This document shows, piece by piece, positions 1-8,472 of a DNA stretch of 34,155 nucleotides (positions are counted from its first letter, which is position 1; every line of letters starts with the position of its first letter). The notes under the pieces were generated by a model. The model ran no database searches. It saw nothing but the letters and a program-made list of their open reading frames with translations, and was not told where the DNA came from. The stretch spans positions 1 to 34,155 of the forward strand of contig JAGXAZ010000006.1 of NCBI GenBank assembly GCA_018971365.1, in the 5' to 3' direction. This DNA comes from Gammaproteobacteria bacterium. GTDB lineage: Bacteria; Pseudomonadota; Gammaproteobacteria; Natronospirales; REEB76. The position numbers and the translations under genes are program-made.

Positions 1-191
1 GCGGCGCGCACCGAGCCCATGTCCACTTCGATCAATCCGGCAATATCCGGATGTGTGGACTGGATGAACTCGACAATGCGCCCGAGATTGCGACCGGTAG
101 CGCGCATGTAGCCGCCGATTCCGGGCAGCGGAAAATTGAACGCCGGACCATGGCCGGCGCCGTAGCGGAGGTTATACAGCAGCAGACGCAC
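1..191 (-). CDS. Endonuclease/exonuclease/phosphatase (EEP) family protein, N-terminal fragment running off the left edge
   Basis: Reverse translation from a GTG at 191: (M)RLLLYNLRYGAGHGPAFNFPLPGIGGYMRATGRNLGRIVEFIQSTHPDIAGLIEVDMGSVRA, open to base 1. Resembles the EEP N-terminus (strand-N-x-R...PDI..L.E). Not in the supplied ORF track. Confidence 0.65.
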   Translation of the reverse strand, partial: MRLLLYNLRYGAGHGPAFNFPLPGIGGYMRATGRNLGRIVEFIQSTHPDIAGLIEVDMGSVRA

Positions 192-277
192 GCAAATGTC
201 AGACTTGAACCGTGACCGGTCGGTGACCGGACTGGCATACTTGCGACACTATAACAGCCTGATGATGCGGCGGGGCA

Positions 278-1384
278 ATGCAGAAGCGCACTCTTGACCA
301 CCCGCCGGCGCACCGCGTCGCGGTCCCGCCGCTGCGCCTGTTCACCGAAGGCGACGAACTCTACGCGGTAATGCTCGCAGCCATCGGGCGCGCACGGCAT
401 TCCATCAAGCTCGAAAGTTACATCTTCGCGGACGACGAAATCGGCCGGCAATTTGCCACCGCACTTGGTGCCCGCGCCCGCACCGGCCTGCAGGTGCTGC
501 TGCATATAGACGCCGCCGGCTCGCTGTTCTGGGGCTCGCACCGGTTGGCAAAAGCACTGCGCCGCGACGGAGTGCATGTGCGCTGGTTCCATCGCTGGAG
601 CTGGCGCTACCCATCCCGCTATAACCGCCGCAACCACCGCAAGCTCCTGGTGGTGGACGGACGCATCGGTTTTCTCGGCGGGTTCAACATCCATCGCGAG
701 AATTCACGCGCGGTGTACGGCACGCGCCGCTGGCGCGACACGCACGTGGAAGTGCGGGGTGCCGCGGCGCATAACCTGCAGGTCATGTTCGACGCGTTCT
801 GGCGCGGCCAGCGTCTGCGCTCGCCCATCCTGCGCGCCGCTCAAGCTACGCTCATCACCAACCGCGCGCGCCATGGCCGACGGGTGTTGCGCGCGTTGTA
901 TGCCTTGCGCGCCGATTTTGCGCGGCGCCGCGTATGGCTGTGCACTCCGTACTTCGTGCCCGACCGGCGCACGCAACGCGCGTTGCGCAACGCCGCGCGC
1001 CGCGGCGTGGACGTGCGCGTACTGGTGCCGCGCCGGAGCGACGTGCGCATAGCGCAATGGGCCGCGCGTGCCGCCTATGCGGGCCTGCTGAATGCGGGCG
1101 TTAAAATCTACAAATATCAACCGCGCATGCTGCACGCCAAGACCCTGGTCGTGGATGGCGAGTGGGGCAGCGTGGGAACCGCCAACGTTGACTACCGAAG
1201 TTTCTTTCTGAACTACGAGTTGATCCTGACCTCACGTCAGCCGCAGTTTGTGGCGGAGCTGGATGCGCAATTTCTGGACGATCTGCGGCAGTCGGAGGCC
1301 GTGTATCCGGCGCGCTGGGCTCAACGGGGCTGGCTCGGCCGGGTGCTGGAATTGATTGGCTGGCTCGCCCGGCGGTGGCTGTGA
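278..1384 (+). CDS. clsB: Phospholipase D-like / cardiolipin synthase, ClsB-type (no N-terminal TM)
   Basis: Two HKD motifs: HRKLLVVDGRIGFLGGFN and HAKTLVVDGEWGSVGTANVD; N-terminus RLFTEGDELYAVMLAAIGRARHSIKLESYIF. Confidence 0.85.
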   Translation: MQKRTLDHPPAHRVAVPPLRLFTEGDELYAVMLAAIGRARHSIKLESYIFADDEIGRQFATALGARARTGLQVLLHIDAAGSLFWGSHRLAKALRRDGVHVRWFHRWSWRYPSRYNRRNHRKLLVVDGRIGFLGGFNIHRENSRAVYGTRRWRDTHVEVRGAAAHNLQVMFDAFWRGQRLRSPILRAAQATLITNRARHGRRVLRALYALRADFARRRVWLCTPYFVPDRRTQRALRNAARRGVDVRVLVPRRSDVRIAQWAARAAYAGLLNAGVKIYKYQPRMLHAKTLVVDGEWGSVGTANVDYRSFFLNYELILTSRQPQFVAELDAQFLDDLRQSEAVYPARWAQRGWLGRVLELIGWLARRWL

Positions 1385-1694
1385 ATCCACACGCAAGCCC
1401 TGCGTCCGAGTCGCATGGACGCGCCTGTCATGACCCACTCCGAGGGAGGATCTACGCGTAGTCAGTCGTGCGCTCATCTGCGGCCGTTAGAGCGTGAAGC
1501 GATTGATCCAATTATTCATGGTATGTCTATAAGACATTGACACAGCAATACTTTGCATCGCAAAAATTGAATGTCCGATCCGGCGTGGAGTTCGGACTCC
1601 AAGTCAATTGGCTGCGTGCGTGGTAGAGTGAACACCGACTCGCGATTCGTCTTCCCGCTGTTCCCAATACAGGCACAGCAGTCGCAGGAATAAT

Positions 1695-3230
1695 ATGTCG
1701 AATACTACCGATTCCGGGCCGGACTTCGCGGCCGGCGTATCAATTGCTGATATTCCCGAAGGACGATCCTTCCCGGGCCATGTCGGCAAAGATGCAGTGA
1801 TTTTGACACGCCAGGGCGAGGAGATATTTGCTACCGGCGCCATATGTACGCACTACCACGGCCCCCTGGCCAAGGGGTTGGTGGTGGGAGAAACGGTGCG
1901 CTGCCCGTGGCATCACGCTTGTTTCAGCCTGCGCAGCGGTGAAGTGCTGTCCCCGCCTGGGCTCAATCCCATCCCGTGCTGGCGGGTCGAACAGCGCGAC
2001 GGCAAGGTGTTCGTGCGCGACAAGCAACCGCTGGCCCAACGCAGCCGTCGGCCTAAACCGGGTAAACCCGCAAACCCAGAATCGGTGGTGATTGTCGGCG
2101 GCGGGGCCGCAGCTGAAGCGGCGGCCACCACGCTGCGGTTCTGCGGGTACGACCGGCCCATCACCCTGCTGAGTGCCGAGGACGGCCTGCCGCCGGACCG
2201 GCCGAATCTGTCCAAGGATTACCTCGCGGGCACGGCCCCGGAAGCCTGGGTGCCGGTGCGCGGGGAAAACCATTACCGCGACCACGACATCCGTCTGCTC
2301 AGCAATACCCGGGTCATGGCGCTCGATCCCGGGCACAAAACCCTGCGCACGCAGGATGGCCGCGAGTTCAACTATGGCGCATTGCTGCTTGCCACCGGCG
2401 CCGAGCCAATCCGCCTGAAGATTCCCGGCGCTGATTCGCCACGGTTGCACTATGTGCGCAGCGTGGCCGACAGCCGCGGCATCATCCGCGCGGTGGAGCA
2501 GGGCGCGCGACGTGCGCTGGTGATCGGCGCGAGCTTCATCGGCCTGGAAGTCGCGGCGGCGCTGCGCACACGCAAACTCGAGGTGCACGTGGTGGCGCCG
2601 GAGCTGCATCTCATGGAGCGCGTGTTCGGCACGGCGTTGGGCGATTTCATTCTTGGCCTGCACGAATCCAAGGGAGTGGTGTTCCATCTCGGCCGCACGG
2701 TCTCCGCCATCGGTGAGCACGGAGTAACACTCAGCACCGGCGAAATTCTGGAAACCGATCTGATCGTGGCCGGCATCGGTGTACGGCCGGTGACTGCACT
2801 GGCGGAGCATGCAGGTCTCAAAGTTGAACGCGGCGTGGTGGTGGATGAATACCTGCGTACTAATGCGCCCGATGTGTACGCGGCGGGCGACATCGCCCGC
2901 TGGCCCGATCCGCACAGTCAGCAAAACATCCGCGTGGAGCATTGGGCGGTAGCCCAGCACCAGGGCCAGGTGGCCGCGCGCAACATGCTGGGTTATGGCG
3001 AACGTTACACCGCCGTGCCGTTTTTCTGGAGCCAGCACTACGACGTGAGCTTCAACTACTCGGGCCACGCCGAGAGCTGGGACCGCATCGAGCTGGACGG
3101 CAATCTGGCCAAGTTCGATTGTGCCGTGACCTACTTCCAGGGCAAACGTGCGCTGGCACTCGCCACCTTGTGGCGCGACCGCCAGAGTCTCGAGTGGGAA
3201 GCCCGCATGCAGGAGCGGGTCGCCCACTGA
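1695..3230 (+). CDS. Rieske [2Fe-2S] domain fused to FAD/NAD(P)-dependent oxidoreductase (AIFM3-like)
   Basis: Rieske ligands CTH...CPWHH; FAD-binding VVIVGGGAAAEAAATTLR; NAD-binding ALVIGASFIGLEVAAAL; DVYAAGDIAR. AGGA upstream of the ATG. Confidence 0.9.
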   Translation: MSNTTDSGPDFAAGVSIADIPEGRSFPGHVGKDAVILTRQGEEIFATGAICTHYHGPLAKGLVVGETVRCPWHHACFSLRSGEVLSPPGLNPIPCWRVEQRDGKVFVRDKQPLAQRSRRPKPGKPANPESVVIVGGGAAAEAAATTLRFCGYDRPITLLSAEDGLPPDRPNLSKDYLAGTAPEAWVPVRGENHYRDHDIRLLSNTRVMALDPGHKTLRTQDGREFNYGALLLATGAEPIRLKIPGADSPRLHYVRSVADSRGIIRAVEQGARRALVIGASFIGLEVAAALRTRKLEVHVVAPELHLMERVFGTALGDFILGLHESKGVVFHLGRTVSAIGEHGVTLSTGEILETDLIVAGIGVRPVTALAEHAGLKVERGVVVDEYLRTNAPDVYAAGDIARWPDPHSQQNIRVEHWAVAQHQGQVAARNMLGYGERYTAVPFFWSQHYDVSFNYSGHAESWDRIELDGNLAKFDCAVTYFQGKRALALATLWRDRQSLEWEARMQERVAH

Positions 3231-3327
3231 GATTTGAGCGTGTAGCGGGTGCACGGTTTACGCGCTAACATTTTGACGCGCAAGAATATCTGCGGATTTT
3301 CGCCGCCATTCCCGTCGGGAGAGACTC

Positions 3328-5487
3328 ATGTCGCGTTTACTGCCTAAGATGCCCGGATTACCCTTGGCTGTCGCGCTGCTCGCACTCGTCGGTGTCGGCA
3401 GCTACGCACAACCGGCAGCGCAGACCTTCAGCATGGAGCAGATACTCGGCTATCCGTACCCCAGCAATCTGGTGTCTTCTCCCAATGGCAACGTGATTGC
3501 CTGGGTGCTGGACCAGCGCGGGGTGCGCAACATCTGGGTGGCGTTCGGTCCGAACTACCAGCCGAAGCTGGTGACGCACTACGAAAACGACGACGGTCAG
3601 GAACTCAGCAACCTGAGCATTTCCACCGACGGCCAATACCTGGTGTACGTGCGCGGCGGCGACCACGATGCGAACTGGCCGGAATTCCCGCCGCCCGATC
3701 CTGCCTCGAGCCCGGTGGAGTCTAAAGTGCAAGTGTGGTCCGTGTCCCTGACCACCGGCGAGCCGCGGGTGCTGGCTGAGGGCGACGCACCGGCGATATC
3801 TCCCGACGGCAAGCGCGTGGCCTTCATCCACCGGCCGGAAAACAGCGTGTGGTGGATACCGATTGACGGCAGCCAGAAAGCCCAGCAGCTGTTCTTCGAT
3901 CGCGGTCACGATTCCGACCTGCAGTGGTCGCCCGACGGTAGCGCGTTGGCCTTTGTCTCGGACCGCGGCGACCACAGCTTCATCGGCGTTTACCGCAACG
4001 ACAGCACGCCCATCGAATACCTGGCGCCTTCGACGGCCAACGACCTGGAACCGCGCTGGTCGGCAGACGGCACACGCATCGCGTTTCTGCGCACCCCCGG
4101 CAGCGGCGGTGCGCCGCAGTCCGTCCTCGAATGGCATCCCGTGCCGTGGTCGGTGTGGGTGGCGAGTGCGCAAAGCGGGCAGGGGCGCGCCATCTGGGAC
4201 AGCCCGGATACGCTGCGCGCTTCATTTCCACAGGAAGGCGGTGATCCGGATCTGCACTGGGTGGCCGGCAACCAGCTGGCCTTCCTCTGCGAGATGGACA
4301 ACTGGCCGCATCTTTACGTGGTGTCGGCGAACGGCGGCAACGCGCACCTGCTGACTCCCGGCAAGTTCATGATCGAGGATCTGGCGGTGGCGCCCGGCGG
4401 CAAGTTCCTGGTGTATTCCGCCAACAGCGGCAGCACGCCCGGCGACGACGACCGCCGCCACCTGTTTCGCGTCGCGGTGAGCGGCGGCGCTCCCCAAGCC
4501 GTAACCAGCGGCACTCACAGTCAGTGGAGTCCGGTACTGACGAATGCCGGCAAGTCGCTGGCCTTTGTGGACGCCGGCGCGCGGCAGCCGCCGCTGGTCA
4601 TGGTGGGCGCAGTTGACGCGCATCATTGGCTTACGCTGGATCGCAACCAGATACCCGATGATTTCCCCACCGACCAGCTGGTCGTACCCCAACGGGTGAG
4701 CTTCCGGTCCGCCGATGGCTGGCAAGTGCAGGGCCAGTTGTTTGAAAAGCCGGGCCGCGCGGCCAAGAAACCGGCGATCATTTTCGTGCACGGCGGACCG
4801 CCACGGCAGATGCTGCTCACCTGGCACAACATGGATTACTACAGCAACAGTTATGCCGTGAACCAGTATCTCGCCAACCACGGTTTCATCGTGCTGTCCG
4901 TGAATTACCGCCTGAGCATCGGTTACGGCCACGATTTCCATTACCCGGCGCATTGGGGGCCGACCGGTGCTTCGGAATATCAGGACGTGCTTGCGGGGGC
5001 ACGCTTCTTGCAGCGCGATGCGCGCGTGGACGCGCGGCGCATCGGCATTTGGGGCGGATCCTACGGTGGTTATCTCACCGCGCTCGCCTTGGCGCGCAAC
5101 TCCGATATCTTCAAGGCCGGCGTGGATTTCCATGGCGTGCATGACTGGTCGATGTTCGCGGACGACTGGTTCGGCAAACCCATGCAGCGTTATCAGATGC
5201 CGGACATGAAAGCGCTCATGAAGACCTTCTGGGAATCCTCCCCGGATGCCGATATTGCGAAATGGAAATCACCGGTGCTGCTGGTCCAGGGCGACGACGA
5301 CCGCAACGTGCACTTCCATCAGATGGTGGATTTGGTGCGCCGCCTGCAAGTGCAGCATGTGCCGTACCAGGAAATCGTCATCCCCAATGAAATCCACGGT
5401 TTCCTGCGTTACCACTCCTGGCTCGAAGCCGATCAGGCCACGGCGGAGTTTTTCGCACAGCAGTTTGCCGGCACCCACGGTAGCTGA
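3328..5487 (+). CDS. S9 family peptidase (prolyl oligopeptidase/DPP-like) with signal peptide
   Basis: Signal-like N-terminus MSRLLPKMPGLPLAVALLALVGVGSYAQ; beta-propeller repeats; GGSYGGY nucleophile elbow, Asp in QGDDDRNVHF, His in NEIHGF; GGGAG ribosome-binding site. Confidence 0.92.
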   Translation: MSRLLPKMPGLPLAVALLALVGVGSYAQPAAQTFSMEQILGYPYPSNLVSSPNGNVIAWVLDQRGVRNIWVAFGPNYQPKLVTHYENDDGQELSNLSISTDGQYLVYVRGGDHDANWPEFPPPDPASSPVESKVQVWSVSLTTGEPRVLAEGDAPAISPDGKRVAFIHRPENSVWWIPIDGSQKAQQLFFDRGHDSDLQWSPDGSALAFVSDRGDHSFIGVYRNDSTPIEYLAPSTANDLEPRWSADGTRIAFLRTPGSGGAPQSVLEWHPVPWSVWVASAQSGQGRAIWDSPDTLRASFPQEGGDPDLHWVAGNQLAFLCEMDNWPHLYVVSANGGNAHLLTPGKFMIEDLAVAPGGKFLVYSANSGSTPGDDDRRHLFRVAVSGGAPQAVTSGTHSQWSPVLTNAGKSLAFVDAGARQPPLVMVGAVDAHHWLTLDRNQIPDDFPTDQLVVPQRVSFRSADGWQVQGQLFEKPGRAAKKPAIIFVHGGPPRQMLLTWHNMDYYSNSYAVNQYLANHGFIVLSVNYRLSIGYGHDFHYPAHWGPTGASEYQDVLAGARFLQRDARVDARRIGIWGGSYGGYLTALALARNSDIFKAGVDFHGVHDWSMFADDWFGKPMQRYQMPDMKALMKTFWESSPDADIAKWKSPVLLVQGDDDRNVHFHQMVDLVRRLQVQHVPYQEIVIPNEIHGFLRYHSWLEADQATAEFFAQQFAGTHGS

Positions 5488-6758
5488 TGAAGCGCTCGGC
5501 CGTCGTTATCGGCGCCGGGCTGCTCGGCACCACGACCGCGTGGTTTCTCGCGCAGCGGGACTTCGACGTTACCGTGGTCGAGCGCCGTGCCGGCCCGGGG
5601 CTGGAGACCAGTTTTGCCAACGGCGGTTTGCTGACGCCCAGTGAGGCCGATCCATGGAACGCGCCCGGCACCTTCGGGCGTGTGCTGCGCTGGCTGGGGC
5701 GCGAGAATTCGCCCTTGCTGTTGCGGCCGCGCGCGTTGCCCGGGATGCTGCGCTGGGGCTGGTGTTTTCTGCGCGCGTCCCGGCCGCAGCCGCATCTGCG
5801 CTCCACAGAAGCGACATTGCGGCTGGCGCTGTACAGTCTGGCCACGTTGGAAGCTCTCGACAGGGAGCTTGCGCTCGATTATCAGCATCTCCACTGCGGC
5901 ACCCTGAAGGTTTTCCGCGAACGCCGCGGTCTGCTGGAAACCCGGCGTCTGGCCGAGCGCCTGCGGCCCCAGGGCCTGGATTCACGCATGCTGGATCGGG
6001 ACGCGGCCGTGGCCCTGGAACCCCTGCTCGCAGATGCTGCACACAATCTGGTCGGCGCCATTCATTATCCGCACGACGGCAGCGGCGATGCCTACCTGTT
6101 TACCGCGGCCATGCAACGGCACGCGGCCGCGGCGGGCGTGCGCTTCCAATTCGATACCGAGATTTCGCGCATGCAGGCGGATGGCCACTCCATTCGCGTC
6201 TTGCACAGCAATTGCGGCGAAATTCAGGCTGACGTTTATGTGCTGGCAGCCGGCAGCTACAGCCCGATGCTCACGCGCCCGCTGCAGCTGTCATTGCCCA
6301 TCTATCCGGTGAAAGGCTATTCGCTTACGCTGCAGGCCGCGCCCGGGCGGCAACTGCAGGTCCCGGTGGTGGACTTCGAGCAGAAGATCGTGATTGCGCC
6401 GCTGGGCGACCGGATTCGGATTGCGGGTACGGCCGAATTCAACGGCTACGATACCGCGGACAACACCGCGCGCAGCAGCGCGTGTTTGCGGCAGGCGCTC
6501 GCGTTGCTGCCGAAGCTTGCCGATGCCGCGGCGGGAGAGGGCAAGGTGACGCACTGGACCGGACTGCGCCCCATGACCTGCGATGGCCCGCCGATTTTGG
6601 GTGCCACGCCCTACACCAATCTGTACCTGAACACGGGACATGGTCCGCTGGGCTGGACGCTGTGCGCGGGCTCGGCGCAGCTGGTCGCCGATATCGTGGC
6701 AGGCAGGCCGCCCGCGATTAATCCTGAAGAATACTGCCTCAACCGCTTTAACAGCTGA
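5487..6758 (+). CDS. dadA: D-amino acid dehydrogenase (DadA-like, FAD-dependent)
   Basis: N-terminal SAVVIGAGLLGTTTAWFLAQ; C-terminal TGHGPLGWTLCAGSAQLVADIVAGR; 1-nt TGATG overlap with the upstream gene. Confidence 0.82.
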   Translation: MKRSAVVIGAGLLGTTTAWFLAQRDFDVTVVERRAGPGLETSFANGGLLTPSEADPWNAPGTFGRVLRWLGRENSPLLLRPRALPGMLRWGWCFLRASRPQPHLRSTEATLRLALYSLATLEALDRELALDYQHLHCGTLKVFRERRGLLETRRLAERLRPQGLDSRMLDRDAAVALEPLLADAAHNLVGAIHYPHDGSGDAYLFTAAMQRHAAAAGVRFQFDTEISRMQADGHSIRVLHSNCGEIQADVYVLAAGSYSPMLTRPLQLSLPIYPVKGYSLTLQAAPGRQLQVPVVDFEQKIVIAPLGDRIRIAGTAEFNGYDTADNTARSSACLRQALALLPKLADAAAGEGKVTHWTGLRPMTCDGPPILGATPYTNLYLNTGHGPLGWTLCAGSAQLVADIVAGRPPAINPEEYCLNRFNS

Positions 6759-6926
6759 TCCGCTGCACTGCAGGAAGCGCAAGCGCGTGAATCGCCAGAG
6801 CCCACTCGCTGCCTTCCCCGGTCGTATGGCAAGCGCAGCATTAATGACGGTCACATTCCCTTGGGCATCAAAAGTCTGATGTACTACGGGTGCGGGTGTT
6901 ACTTGGACGTTATAAGGTGGGCTTAA

Positions 6927-6965
6927 TAGGTCCGGTATCTAGGTCCGGAGGCTAGGTCCGGAGGG
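6927..6965. repeat. Three tandem 13-bp direct repeats (TAGGTCCGG + 4 nt)
   Basis: taggtccggtatc / taggtccggaggc / taggtccggaggg, contiguous. Confidence 0.9.
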
Positions 6966-7137
6966 GTACGGCCGACCCGGCACTGGACTCGGCTTTGAGA
7001 TACGCGCATATCTCTAGAATGCGCATAATGTATATTATGGTTAATTTAAGCTGTAAGTCTGAGGCAGGTTCGATCCGACTGAAATAACCCCTTCTTCTGA
7101 CCTGTAGACCGACGCACGACGGCCCAAAGTTCAGGAT

Positions 7138-8472
7138 CTAGTCTTCCCTGTCCGAGACACGGCCCAAACGCCCGAGTTCTTCCACCACGATGCGCATCGC
7201 CTCGCGTTCTATTTCGGTGAGGTATGGATTCCAGATATCGAAGATCAATACCACGCGCGTGTGTGCGCTCTTGTTCCACGCTTCATGCTCGAAAGTATCG
7301 TCGAACACGATGCACTCGCCTTCTTTCCATCCGCGGGTCTCGGTGCCGACGCGGATGCCGCAATCCGGCGGGATGATTAATGCCAGGTGCGCGACCAGGC
7401 GGATATTGATCACGCCGGTATGCGGCGGAATGTGTGCCCCCGGCGCAAGTACGGAGAAGAAAGATTCCGGCGCATGGCCAGCCATGCGAATTAAAGGCAA
7501 ATGATCTAATAAGGATGCGGTCAGCGGGCAACGGGAGCAGTTGGCGTCAAAGCGCTTGCCGTCGCGGTAGAAAAAAAACGAATTCCAGCTGGAAGAACCG
7601 TTAAGCGTGGCCCAGCGTTGTGCGCCAGGATAATCGCGGGGGATATCAACAAACGGCTGGAACCCGCAATCTTCTGCCAAGACCCGGCAGAGTTCTGCGC
7701 GGATTCCGTCGGCATGCTGTTCGATTTCCGCGAGCCACGGAAATTGCACACGCTCAAACCATGCATGACACGGAATATCGGGGAAATGCATGAAGGTGCA
7801 CTTCTGAAGCGCATCTCCCGTGGATCGGGGCTGTTCGCGTAGGTAGACACGCAGACAGTGTTCCACGCGCGCTAGTGAAGCTGGGGGGTAAGAAGCCCTT
7901 AATGGTGCCAGCACTCGATCCAGGTGTGCACGGCGAGCCTGCTGCACCACCGTAATAGCCCTGTTAACTATGTGGTGCAGGCCGGTGGGCAAGTGCTTGA
8001 CGTCAGCCAGCCAACCCATGCGCTCTGCTGCTGCAAGTCCTGTGACATAGCTCGCGAGCGCGAGCTCCTGTTCTCCAAGTTCTTCGAGCACCGCAGCGCG
8101 GTGCAGGACTGCCGTTGCATACTGTGGGTTGATGTGCAGCGCAGCGTTAAATGCCGAGAGCGCCTCAGGCAGTGCTCCGCAGGCACGCCACACCAGACCT
8201 ATGTTCTTGTGCAGCGATGCGTTTTCAGGATGCGCATTCAGGGCGCGCTGGAAGCACTCCAGGCTGCGGCGCAGTTGCCCGGCTTTGAGTGCCTGGGTAC
8301 CGAAAAAGCCCAGTGCTTCGGCGTGATTGGGGTCATGGCGCAGTAGCTGCGTATACGCAGCCGTAGCTTCCCGCAATTGTCCGGAAAGCGCGCTGCGGCG
8401 CGCCGCAGCGGCCAAACTGGCAATCTCGTTTTGGTCGGCGGTGTCTGGCTGAGGCAGGTTGGCTGGCGTCAC
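7138..8472 (-). CDS. TPR-repeat protein with C-terminal aspartyl/asparaginyl beta-hydroxylase domain
   Basis: N-terminal TPR units (AEALGFFGTQALKAGQLRRSLECFQRALNAHPENASLHKNIGL...); C-terminal HTGVINIRLVAHLALIIP...RVGTETRGWKEGECIVFDDTFEHEAWN...RVVLIFDIWNP. Start taken as GTG (GTGA overlap with pilZ stop); the track ORF extends further upstream. Confidence 0.88.
   Translation of the reverse strand: MTPANLPQPDTADQNEIASLAAAARRSALSGQLREATAAYTQLLRHDPNHAEALGFFGTQALKAGQLRRSLECFQRALNAHPENASLHKNIGLVWRACGALPEALSAFNAALHINPQYATAVLHRAAVLEELGEQELALASYVTGLAAAERMGWLADVKHLPTGLHHIVNRAITVVQQARRAHLDRVLAPLRASYPPASLARVEHCLRVYLREQPRSTGDALQKCTFMHFPDIPCHAWFERVQFPWLAEIEQHADGIRAELCRVLAEDCGFQPFVDIPRDYPGAQRWATLNGSSSWNSFFFYRDGKRFDANCSRCPLTASLLDHLPLIRMAGHAPESFFSVLAPGAHIPPHTGVINIRLVAHLALIIPPDCGIRVGTETRGWKEGECIVFDDTFEHEAWNKSAHTRVVLIFDIWNPYLTEIEREAMRIVVEELGRLGRVSDRED

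Noticed and set aside
32-694. 220-aa minus-strand ORF over clsB
   Set aside because: Antisense to a clear PLD gene, no recognisable domain, wrong frame relative to the EEP fragment at 1-191.
1740-3254. 504-aa minus-strand ORF opposite the Rieske-reductase gene
   Set aside because: Long antisense ORF produced by high-GC codon bias; the plus-strand protein has unmistakable motifs and this one has none.
4222-5142. 306-aa minus-strand ORF opposite the S9 peptidase
   Set aside because: GC-rich shadow ORF with no domain signature.
3328-5487. S9 peptidase as a GlyGly-CTERM rhombosortase substrate
   Set aside because: C-terminus is ...TAEFFAQQFAGTHGS with no Gly-Gly motif, TM helix or basic tail.
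7066-7084. tRNA T-arm-like sequence GGCAGGTTCGATCCGACTG in the dadA/aspH gap
   Set aside because: GGTTCGATCC resembles a T-loop, but the flanking stems do not pair and no acceptor, D or anticodon arms fit; not a tRNA or tmRNA by eye.
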